Assembly: GCF_033118175.1 (NCBI RefSeq)
Contig: NC_083696.1
Location: 40,347,001 to 40,411,000 of the forward strand
DNA from: Dama dama
Taxonomy: Eukaryota; Chordata; Mammalia; Artiodactyla; Cervidae
Reading direction: 5' to 3'
Length of the DNA: 64,000 bases
The notes beneath the pieces were generated by a model. That model ran no database searches, was not told the DNA's origin, and was given only the letters and a program-made list of their open reading frames with translations. The first letter of the stretch is position 1. Each line of letters starts with the position of its first letter. This document shows positions 9,501 to 21,500 of the stretch, piece after piece. The position numbers and the translations under genes are program-made.

Positions 9501-12500
9501 CCTGAGCCTGGCCAAAGGACTCCAGACCATGTATTGCCTGCCGTTTACTAGCTGATCTTGGCAAAGTTAGTTCACTGCTATGATCCACAGTCTTTGTTGT
9601 TTTTCCTAGAGACTGGAAATTACATGTGACAACGACACATGCAAGCGCTTAAGAAACAGCGATGCCCTGTCGTTTACCATCATGGAGAAGTAGGGAGATT
9701 AAACTTGAACTCAGTCACTTCTCCCCTTTTAGACCCATTCAGCATTTCATAACCCTTGTAAAGCAGGACTCTCAACCCCAGCGTGAGCTTCTCTGGGGAG
9801 ACATTATAAATTGTTGCATCCTTTCTGCGAGGAAAAAGTGAGAGTACCACCCTTACCAGACCCCCAGGCAGAGAGATGTGGTCTCATCCTCATCAGGAGT
9901 CTTCTCAGCTTAATAATTTATTTATATTTTTAATATACCATTTATCAAAAAAGAAACTAAGATAATATAAACCTAAATAAAATTCAAGGTAGCATAAGAT
10001 AAAAGCAGATTTTAAAAAAAGTAGGGAGACTTCTCTGATGGTCCAGTGGCTAAGACTCCGTGCACCCAATGCTAGTATCCTGCGTTTGATCCGTGGTCAG
10101 GAAACTAGATGCTACATGCTGCAGCTGAAGATTCTGCATGCTGCAACTAAGACCTGGTACAGCCAAATAAATAAATATTTAAAATAATATATATATATAT
10201 AATTTTTAAAAAGTAGGTATTGGCAAAATGAGAGTGGCTCAAACTGGAACTGATAGAGATTAATAAAAATTTATATATTATAGAGACCTATACATTTACT
10301 GGGCTTCCCTGGTGGTGCTAGTGATAAAAAAAAAAAACAAACCTGCCTTTCAGTGCAGAACATGTAAAAGACGTGTTCGATCCCTGGACTGGGAAGATTC
10401 CATGGAGGAGGGCACAGCAATTCACTCCAGTATTCTTGCCGGGAGAATCCCATGGACAGAGGAGCCTGGCGGGCTGCAGTCCGTGGGGTCACGCAGAATT
10501 GGACACACCAAAGCAACTTAGCCTAGCACATACATTTACTGTCATAGAGTCATATACATCGTCATTGTACAGTGAGCTTCCTACCAGCCAGAGGAAAGAG
10601 AGAAACGTGGTCTTTAATATAATTCACAGTATGCCTGGGCTTCCCTTATAACTCAGTTGGTAAATCATCTGCCTGCAATGCAGGAGACCCAGGTTCAATT
10701 CCTGGGTTGGGAAGATACCCTGGAGAAGGAAATGGCAACCCACTCCAGTATTCTTGCCTGGAGAATCCCATGGGCAGAGGAGCCTGACAGGCTTCAGTCC
10801 ACAGGATCGCAAGTGTCGGACACGACTTAGCAACTAAACCACCTCCACCACCATGCATGAGGTAGAAACAAACCCAGGAGTCAAGAGAAGCCCACTGTCC
10901 TAGATACTGAGGTCAAAGGGGAATTTTTCGTTATGAGGACCAAGAATTATGAGACCAACAGGGCCCTCCACATGCTCACGGCACACCAAAAATTACCTTC
11001 ATGGGGCTATTGCTCAAAGAACCCCTCTGCTTGGGCTGAAGGCATCAGTCACAGTCTTCAGGGGGAGGAAAGCCACGAGGGCCAGGAACGCTGACCTGGC
11101 TTCATACTTTATTCAGAAAGAGAAAATACATTCTTCTAGCAACCTTCTGCTTGCCTAGTGGCTCAGACAGTAAAGAATCTGCCTGCAATGCAGGAGACCC
11201 AGGTTTGATCCCTGCGTTGGGAAGATCCTCTGGAGGAGGGGATGGCAACCCACTCCAGTATTCTTGCCTGGAAAATCCCATGGACAGAGAAGCCTTGTGG
11301 GTTACAGGCCATAGGGTCGCACAGAGTGGGGGATGCTTTGGGTATTAGGGAGGTCAAGATCTCGTTTCATGGCAGGTGTTGAGAATGGGCTACCAGCTAA
11401 GTCAGACCATGTTACCTTGAGACTTCTGAGATGGTGATAGGGCTGGCCTCCTCCCAGAAAGAAGAGAGCCTGATGGAGACCCCACTGACCAGCGCAGAGG
11501 GAGGCAAAGGGATTGTCCATTGAGTACTGACTAGTGGACAGATCATGAAAAGAGGCCACAACACCCTCATTAAACTGTGCACTCAACACTCAGCATCAGC
11601 AGTTGTGCATCCTGGAAACCTACTGGGCTCCACAGACAGCCTGGGAGGGGACCCAGACCGGGCAGAATTGCTCCAGGCAGTGGTGAACATGAGAGAAGCA
11701 AAGGTCATAGAGGATACTCACCTCAGAAATTTGCAAGCATCAGAAAATAAAAGATGGATGGGTCTTAGGTTTGAAGATTTGTTTGCTTGTTTAGAGTTTT
11801 TTTTTTTTTTATGTGGATCATTTTTTATAAGCCTTTATTAATTTTGCTACAATATTGCTTTTGTTTCATGTTTTGTTTTGTTTTTGTTTTTGGCTGTGAG
11901 GCATGTGGGGTCTTTGGGTCTTTGTTCCTCATCCAAGGATCGAACCCATATCCCCTGCATCGGAAGGCAAGGTCTTAGCCACTGGACCACCAGGGAATTC
12001 TCTGGGTCTTGTCATAAATGATTCGTATACTATATTCCTGTGAATTTAGGTGCACTAGAAATGTTCAGTAGAATCTCACTTTTAAAGAGAGACACAGTTA
12101 ATCCTTTGGTAAAGAAGTTAATCCTTCTAATATAACTGTTTACTAAACATAGATTGTAACCACTGGTGATATTTTTTAACACCTGCTATGTACATTGTGC
12201 TAATTGAATAAGTCAAGCTAGTTTTAAAAGAGGTACCTGAGTGAAAACTCTCCGTGGAGCAACAGTGCAAGGGGAAACTGGTAGAACTGGGCATATATCA
12301 GAGCCTTGAAGGTATGCAACCTGCCCCCCAGCAATTTATAGAAATATATTCTAAAGAAATGATTAAAGTTACACGCAGAGATTTACTACAGGATGTTTAT
12401 CACTGCTTTATCTTTAACTGTGAAAAGTTCCAAGCAACCCATGTATCTAAAAGTAAGGATTAGAAAAAATAAGTAAATAAATAAAAGTAAGGGTTAGGAC

Positions 12501-15500
12501 TTTCCTGGTGGTCCAGTGGTTAAGAATCCGCCTGCCAGTGCAGGGGACATGGGTTCAGTCCCTGCTCCAGAAAGACCCCACATGCCACCAGACCACTAAG
12601 CCCTCTCGCCTAGAGCCCGTTCTCTGCAACTGGAGAAGCCACTTTAGTGAGCAGCCTGAGACCCGCACCTAGAGAGTAGACCCCGCTCTCCGCAGCTAGA
12701 GAAAGCCCCAAATGGCAACAAGGACACATGCAGTCAAAAATTAAGAAGTAATATTAATTAATTAGTTTAAAAATAAATAAATAAAGTATAGGTTAGGGTT
12801 ATAAATTAAATATTGTAATGGATATTTATTAACAAGTGAATATGTCAAGATATGTTTTAAGAGAGGCAGCATTAACAGACTAATACAATATAAGTAGTAT
12901 TGTATGTAATACAAATCTTCATACAGTATTACACATGGTAGGAAATATATTTGTAATTTCCAAAAGAATCACACCAAAGTATTAAGAGTGTTCTCTCCCT
13001 GGGTAGCATGATTTCATTGTTAGAAGTTGGAAGTGTTAGTCATTGTCGTGTCCGACTCTTTGCGACCTCATGGACTGTAGCCTGCCAGGCTCCTCTGCCG
13101 GCAAGAATAATGCAGTAGGTTGCCACTCCCTTCTCCAGGGGATCTTCGCAACCCAAGGATTGAAACCTGGTCTCCTGCATTGCAGGCAGATTCTTTACCA
13201 TCTGAGCTACCAGGGAAGCCCCTATTCATTGTTACTGTCTGCTTTCTATTATGGAAAATCTCAAGCCACTCTAAAGAAGATTCAGTTCAGTTCAGTGCAA
13301 TCCCCCGGTGTCTGACTCTTTGTGACCCCATGGACTGCAGCATGCCAGGCCTCCCTGTTCATCACCAACTCCCAGAGTTTACTCAAATTCATGTCCATCA
13401 AGTCAGTCATGCCATCCAACCATCTCATCCTCTGTCGTCCCCTTCTCCTCCTGCCCTCAATCTTTCCCAGCATCAGGGTATTTTCAAATGAGTCAGCTCT
13501 TCGCATCACGTGGCCAAAGTATTGGGATTTCAACTTCAACATCAGTCCTTCCAATGAACACCCAGGACTGATCTCCTTTAGGATGGACTGGTTGGATCTC
13601 CTTGCAGTCCAAGGGACTCTCAAGAGTCTTCTCCAACACCACAGTTCAAAAGCATCAATTCTTTGGCGCTCAACTTTCTTCACAGTCCAAATCTCACATC
13701 CATACATGACCACTGGAAAAACCATAGCCTTGACTAGACAGACCTTTGTTGGCAAAGTAATGTCTCTGCTTTTTAATATGCTGTCTAGGTTGGTCATAGC
13801 TTTTCTTCCAAGGAGCAAGCGTCTTTTAATTTCATGACTGCAGTCACCATCTGCAGTGATTTTGCAGCCCCCAAAAATAAAGTCTGTCACTGTTTCCATT
13901 GTTTCCCCATTTATTTGCCATGAAGTGATGGGACCGGATGCCATGATCTTAGTTTTATGAATGTTGAGCTTTAAGCCAACTTTTTCACTCTCCTCTTTTA
14001 CTTTCATCAAGAAGCTCTTTAGTTCTTCTTCGCTTTCTGCCATAAGGGTGGTATCATCTGCATATCTGAGGTTATTCTCCTGGCAATCTTGATTCCAGTT
14101 TGTGCTTCATCCAGCCCAGCGTTTCTCCTGATGTACTCTGCATATAAGTTAAATAAGCAGGGTGACAATGTACAGTCTTGACAGACTCCTTTTCTGATTT
14201 GGAACCAGTCTGCTATTCCATGTCCAGTTCTAACTGTTGCTTCCTGACCTGCATATAGATCTCTCAAGAGGCAGGTCAGGTGGTCTGGTATTCCCATCTC
14301 TTTCAGAATTTCCCCCAGTTTCTTGTGATCCACACAGTCAAAGGCTTTGGCATAGTCAATAAAGCAGAAATAGATGTTTTTCTGGAACTCTCTTGCTTTT
14401 TCGATGATCCAGCGGATGTTGGCAATTTGATCTCTGGTTCCTCTGCCTTTTCTAAAACCAGCTTGAACATCTGGAAGTTCATGGTTCACGTATTGCTGAA
14501 GCCTGGCTTGGAGAATTTTGAGCATTACTTTATTAGCGTGTGAGATGAGTGCAATTGTGTGGTAGTTTGCGTATTCTTTGGGATTGCCTTTCTTAGGGGT
14601 TGGAATGAAAACTGATCTTTTCCAGTCCTGTGGCCACTGCTGAGTTTTCCAAATTTGCTGGCATATTGAGTGCAGCACTTTCACAGCATCATCTTTCAGG
14701 ATTTGAAATAGCTCAACTGGAATTCCATCACCTCCACTAGCTTTGTTCATAGTGATGCTTCCTAAAGGCCCACTTGACTTCACATTCCAGGGTGTCTGGC
14801 TCTAGGTGAGTGATCACACCATCATGATTATCTGGGTCATGAAGATATCTTTTGTACAGTTCTGTGTATTCTTGCCACCTCTTCTTAATATCTTCTGCTT
14901 CTGTTAGGTCCATACCATTTCTGTCCTTTATTGAGCCCATCTTTGCATGAAATGTTCCCTTGGTATCTCTAATTTTCTCGAAGAGATCTCTAGTCTTTCC
15001 TATTCTGTTGTTTTCCTCTATTTGTTTGCACTGATCACTGAGGAAGGCTTTCTTATCTCTCCTTGCTATTCTTTGGAACTCTGCATTCAAATGGGTATAT
15101 CTTTCCTTTTCTCCTTTGCTTTTGGCTTCTCTTCTTTTCACAGCTATTTGTAAGGCCTCCTCAGACAACCATTTTGCCTTTTTGCATTTCTTTTCCATGG
15201 GGATGGTTTTGCTCCCTGTCTCCTGTACAATGTCATGAACCTCCGTCCATAGTTCATCAGGCACTCTGTCTATCTGATCTAGTCCCTTAAATCTATTTCT
15301 CACTTCCACTGTATAATCGTTAGGGATTTGATTTAGGTCAAAACTGAATGGTCTAGTGGTTTTCCCTACTTTCTTCAATTTAAGTCTGAATTTGGCAATA
15401 AGCTCACAATAAGCCACAGTCAGCTCCTGGTCTTGTTTTTGCTGACTTCTCCATCTTTGGCTGCAAAGAATATAATCAATCTGATTTCAGTGTTGACCAT

Positions 15501-18500
15501 CTGGTGATGTCCATGTGTAGAGTCTTCTCTTGTGTTGTTGGAAGAGGGTTTTGCCATGACCGGTACATTCATTCCCTTGGCAAAACTCTATTGGCCTTTG
15601 CCCTGCTTCATTCTGTACTCCAAGGCCAAATTTGCCTGTTACTCCAGGAGATTATTCTAAAGGAGATAGAATAATATTAATATGATGAGGCCTCATGGAC
15701 CCATTACCTAGATTGCACTGCTTGAAGTATTTTGCAGACATGACAAAGAGTCGCACATGACTGAGCCGCCAAGCCTGCGCGCACACACCAAGGTCCACAG
15801 AGGTGTGCAGAGGGCTCTCAGAGAAGGGGGATGGGGTTGGGGGCAGTCAACCCCGACCCGGACAGGGGAGACCACGAGAGCCAGTTCCAGACGCTTGGCA
15901 GGGAGGCAGGCCGGCCACTGCTCGGGAATCAGAGGAAACCTAGGTGGGAAGGGGCGTGGGGTCTCCAGCCTTGTCTGAACCCTGTGTCTGCCCTGCTCCC
16001 AGCCGCCCCTGACCTGGTCCTCAACGCAGAGATTGTGCAGCAGAGCACCTACCTGGAGGACCGGCCCATGTTCATGCTGCAGTGCGCCATGGAGGAGAAC
16101 TGCCTCTCGGCCTCGGCCGCCCAGACCAACCCCACCACGGGCTACCGGCGGCTCCTGCGCTTCTCCTCCCAGATCCACAACAATGGCCAGTCCGACTTCC
16201 GACCCAAGAACGGGCGCCATGCCTGGATCTGGCATGACTGCCACAGGTGAGCCGTCCCTCCCTGCCCCAGCCCGCCAACCCATGGGGGTCCAAATGGGAC
16301 CCAGACTCACAGGGCCACTTAGACACAGCCAAGTGGCCACATGGTCCTGGGGGCAGGGCTCCCCCTAGCTGGAGGGCTCCTTTACATTTGCAGACAGCGT
16401 TCTCCCCTCCCAGAGGCCCTGGCCCACCTCACCCTCTCCAAGCCTGCTGTCTTGCCCCTGACACCTCGAGCATTCAGAAACAAACTTCATTTTGGGAACC
16501 AGTGCCCCTCCATTGACCTTCAGTCGATGGTTTCAGATGTGTTCTCAGCACATTTGTGCTCTGCAGGGAGCTTGGGGTGCTGCAGGTGTTGGGTGCTGAG
16601 TTCATGTAGAAATATATTTTCTTCTAGTCTATTCTACTTTATTTTGGGCTGCACTGGGTCTGCGTTGTGGTGCCCAGGCTTCTCTAGTGGTGGCATGCCG
16701 TCTCTCTGCTTATGGCATGTGGGTATGTACCAGTATGCTATACATGCTGAACATCTCTAGGAAGATGGTGAGTGTGGAGACACAAGTTCTTGGCTCAGGA
16801 ATCATGAGACCTGGTCTCTAGACCCAGCCATGCCTCTAACCAGCTGCGTGATGTCAGGCCGTCTAGGCCGCGTGAGCCGGAGCCTCCGCTGTCCTTTCCT
16901 GCCCTCAGTCTGTGGCTCTGTCCCCAGTGCCATATAAATTCCTGCACCAGAGCAGAGCAGAGCCCCAGACCGGCTCACGCCGGAGCCAGCAGAAGCCTTG
17001 CCGCTCATCCCCCTGTGCTCGCCAGCCTCCTTCTTTTTGTTCCTTTGCTTGATTCCCACCCTAACCCAGAACCCTCTGTCTGCTGCTGCTGGCTCTCATT
17101 TTCCTGCTCACACCTGAGCTGGGTGGTTAGAGGGAACAGAGTGAGCAGTTTTGAAAATGAAGAGAGGGAGGCCCCTGCCATTCAACACGGCAGCCACCTC
17201 CCCACCCCTCCCCCGAGGGACCTCAGACTTGGGCCTGGTGGGAATGCAGGGTCTCCGTGCTCAGAATCCCATCCCTACAAGAGTTTTGCACCACATCCCC
17301 TAGAGGGCTGGCAGCATCTGCAGTCAGTGCCAAATCCAGGGCCCATTGGAGATTGACAATTGTGTAAGAATCTGCGTGTTAACAGGTCCCCAAGGGATTG
17401 TGTGCCATCAGTCTGAGAGGCCCCAGTCTGGCTGACCTCTAAGTGTCCTTCCAGCTCTGAAGTGTGATGATCACTGTTAGGGACACAAGAGCTGAAGTTG
17501 GTAGAAAAAGGTACCAAGCAGGGTACCCTCCTTCTTCTGAATCAGGAAGCTGAGGCTCTGCATTCGCATGACTTGTCCAGGATGAAGTTGGGGAACGGGG
17601 GTGCTGACTGGGGCCGCCTGACCCCCAGCATGTGCCCTTCCTGGTACCTCCCGCAGTCTTCAGAAGGGCTTCCCCGGTGGCTCAGACAGTATAAAAAATC
17701 CGCCTGTGATGCAGGAGACCTGGGTTCCATTCCGGGGTCGGGAAGATCCCCTGGAGACGGGAATGGCAACCCACTCCAGTGTCCTTGTCTGGAGAGTCCC
17801 ATGCACAGAGGAGCCTGGTGGGCTACAGCCCATGGGGTCGCAAAGAGTCGGACACGACTGAGCGACTCACCCTTTTCTGTCTTTCCCCTAGTCTTCATCA
17901 CAAATCTGTTGGGCTGCTTTTTCATGTCATAATTCATGGCCTAGTCACATTTGAAACTGTTTAGGGAAAGAGTTGTTCTATCCATTTCAAAAGAAAGGAC
18001 AATTTGAACTTCCCTCGTAGCCCAGTGGTGAAGACTTCACCTTCCATTGCAGGGGGTTGCAGGTTCAATCCCTGGTCAGGGAGCTAAGACCCTACATGCT
18101 TCATGGCCAGAAAACCAAAACATAAAACAGAAGCATTATTGTAGCAGATTTAATAACCTGGTCAAAAATGGTCCATATCAAAAAAAAAAAAGGACGGACT
18201 ATGCTAGAACTCAGGGGTGCTAATGTTCCTTTATGTAGTTGACCCTTGAACAACACGGATTTGAAATGCATGGGTCCATTTATACATGGATTTTTTTTTC
18301 CAGTTAACATAGTACCTCTACATATTTTCATCTTATAGCTTTTAAATTGACTCAGTGTGGGGAAAAGTTTGTGTTTGATTAGAGATCACAATACGTGGAA
18401 TCAAGAGAATTAGGGCTGCTCGTGTCCCGATTCTATCCAAGCAGTTTCAGTTTCCTGCCCTTGGGTGAGTCATTTCTGAATTCTTTTGTTTCTGAGGCTG

Positions 18501-21500
18501 AGATAGCAGTTCTTGGATTTTCAACTGCGCCGAGGTCAGTGCCCCTAACCTCTGCATGGTTCAAAGGTCAACTGCAATTACTTTTGGTATGTCCTGAAAG
18601 TCCTCATTAGCCAAAGAAGTTTGGGTCTTTATATAGAAGCATGAGGTCTTCTGCAGGGAGGGAGTCAGAGGGTAAAATTAAAGCCCTGACATATGGGTGC
18701 CTGATTTCCTTCCGAGAATTCATGGCGGAAGCACTGCCCTTTGGGTCTATAAGTAGAAGGTAATTGTGTCTCTGATGCATATATGCTGCTCCACCCAGAC
18801 TTCACACGGTAGGTAGGGCTCTCCCTGTGACATAGGCTTGCTCTCCAAGGAATGGTTTCTTCTCTAAGAATACACATGGCGACCTCATGGAAGTGTTTCT
18901 TCTCATCTGGAGCTCTAAGCCACCCTGACCTCCCCGCCCCAAACCCTGCTTTTCCTGTGTTCTATTTCCTTTCTCTGTTTACAGATGTTGCAATCAATGG
19001 TTTGGAAGGAATGGGTGGGAAAGATCATACTGGCTAAGCGTATGTCCCTTCAGCCTTGCCCTCCTGGACTGTGGCTGAGAACCTCTGACCACAAGACCCC
19101 AGGGAGTGTAAGAAATTCCCCACCGCTGGCCTCCAGAGCTGCGGGGGAGCTTCTCCAGGCCCTGTGGGAGGACCTTCAACAGGACTCCTGGCCCTGAACC
19201 TCTCTGTTGAGTCCCTTTGGGAGCATGATGAGAGCTGACCCATCCTCTACTCAAAAAAATTATTTCTGGATTTTACACCAAGTTTCAGCAGATTTACAGA
19301 TGCTGAAGCCCATCCGTGAAGTCAAAGTTGAGAACTCTGGCCCAAGTTAGCCTGAATCTGCAAAGTGGTCACTCCCAATTTAGCTGATGCTACGATGAGG
19401 AATAGAGGTATAGTCTTTGAAGGTGCTAAGATGAAACACCATGGGGGCTTCCAGGTGGCAAAGCCGTAAAGAACCCGCCTGCCAGTGCAGGAAATGCAGG
19501 AGATGTGGGCTTGATCCCTGGGTCAGGAAGATCCCCTGGAGAAGGAAATGGCAACCCACTCCAGTGTTCTTGCCTGGAGATCCCATGGACAGAGGAGCCT
19601 GGCGGGCTGCAGTTCATGGGGTCACAGAGAGTTGACCACAACGTAGCCACTCAGCATGCGCACACACAAGGTGAAGCACCGAGGCTGAGCCCTCTGAGCC
19701 TCCTCACGCACCAGCCTAAAGGGCGATGCCCCGAGCCATTCTCTCCCATCAACATGGGCCTCGACTGATGATCCTGATGGGGGTCCCCTGCCTGCTTCTT
19801 GCGCCCCAGGTGTCGGGGGCACCTGATGGCACATGATGTCACAGGGCAGCCTTGCTGCTCCTGGTTCTCACTCCCCGCTGGGTCCCAGGGTGCAGCATCC
19901 TGCCTTGCCCCCTACCTCAGGCAAGCCCTGGAGGGGAGCTGGGAGCTGGAGATGCAGGGAGATGGATAGCCAACACAGGTGCCAGCCCCTCTGATCAGGG
20001 GTGGCTGGGCTGAAAAAGGCAGAACTTTCGTTCATTCTACCCCGCCCCGACCATGTGCAGAGCAGCCTGTGTTTTGGGTCAAAGCCCTGCAGATTCAGTG
20101 CGGCCTCGGTGAGCCAAATTGAGGCCTTCATCCTGTCCGGGGGGCTTTGTTCCACCCGAGGACTGCCTCGCAGGTGGGGAAGGGCTGAGCGGGCAGAAAG
20201 GCTCCTGCCCTTTGTGGAAGCACCTCCTGAGGTTGGAACAGCCCCCACATTCTCTGAAATGGGAATGGGAACATCTTCCGATCCGCAACTGAGCGCCAGC
20301 CAGCACTGCCCATCCTGGAGGCACCGGGGACACGTGAGAAAGGAAGTGTGTGGGAAAGGAAGAAGAGTGAAGCATCTCTGTAATATGCAATGACGCTCAG
20401 ATGGAAAGTCTTACTGGGCCCAAGATGACCTAGGGTAACGAAGAATGTACCCAAACCTCCCTTCTTGTTCTGGACTAGCTTTGTCTGCCATCCACATGTT
20501 CACCCAGAGCCGTGTGCCTCGGCCGCTGCCATGGCCTAGTGTGCCTCGCTCTCTAGACTCATGGTGAAGATCACCCTTCCTCTCCTCCAAGTTCCAGTGA
20601 CCTCCCCCGGCCTCCAGTGACCCAGTATCTGGTGTTCTCTCCTGCCTAGACTGCCTGAATCTCTCTGCAGACCAGTGTTTCCCTGTCTTTATCCCATGGA
20701 TCAGGCTACCTCTTAGACCTCTGAAGATTAGGACACTCAGCCTGAAATGAGGAAATGTCCCTGGATCACCAGATGCTTCCTCCCTCCTTCCCAGCAGCCT
20801 CGATCTGAGTCTCCTGGGGTGTGAGCATGAGTGGTGAAGGGTGGGTGCCCCTGGGCTCTCCAACTAGCCCGCTGGGACGGAGAGGTGGCCCTGGAGGTGA
20901 TGCCCACACACGTCCCAGCAGTAAAGCACAGAGGCTTCCGGACCACAGCTAGCTAGCATCATGAATCTCCAGCCAGCTGCTTCCCTCCCCGTGTCCACAG
21001 GGGAAAAAATGAAGAGCCGGGGAAGACTCTTAAATCAAGTCTGCAGAAAGCAGGGGCAGCAGGAGAAGGTCAGCCTTACAAGAGTCTGTCTGTGGGCTCC
21101 GTCTGCATGTTGTTTAGACAGCGGAACATAAACCTATTCCTCTTCAGTCTTTCCAGCCAGTAAACATAGCAACATAAACCCCTCTCTGAAAGAGGCAGAC
21201 ATGTTTTAGGCAGTGAGTCAGACCTCATGTCTCATCTTGCTCCTTCAAGAAGCCAAAATAGACTCTTTCAAAGTCATTCCTTCAACTGCCACAGAATGCA
21301 TCCTTGTGACTGTTCCCCATGGGCCCCTGGCTCAGCATCCTTTTACCCAGGAACCCAAGTGACCTGGGAAAAGCCCAAGTTAGGAACTTCTGACATTATT
21401 TATAGCACCAGCCCAATGCAGGAAGAAGGGAAAAGAGCCTCTCATTTCCTCTCTGAAAAGTTATCCTTTTAATTTTCTTCTTCTCTCTGTCCTCTTCTGT

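Larger units (their letters stand above)
8652..16002 (+). other. LOXL2: LOXL2 intron between the SRCR4 and catalytic-domain exons
   Basis: A GT-AG intron of 7.35 kb, made mostly of retroposons: CHR-type and Bov-tA SINEs (9.1-13.2 kb) and a 2.4 kb BovB LINE (13.28-15.66 kb). No further exon was found. The stretches 9250-9900 and 10860-11145 appear unique. Confidence 0.85.
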
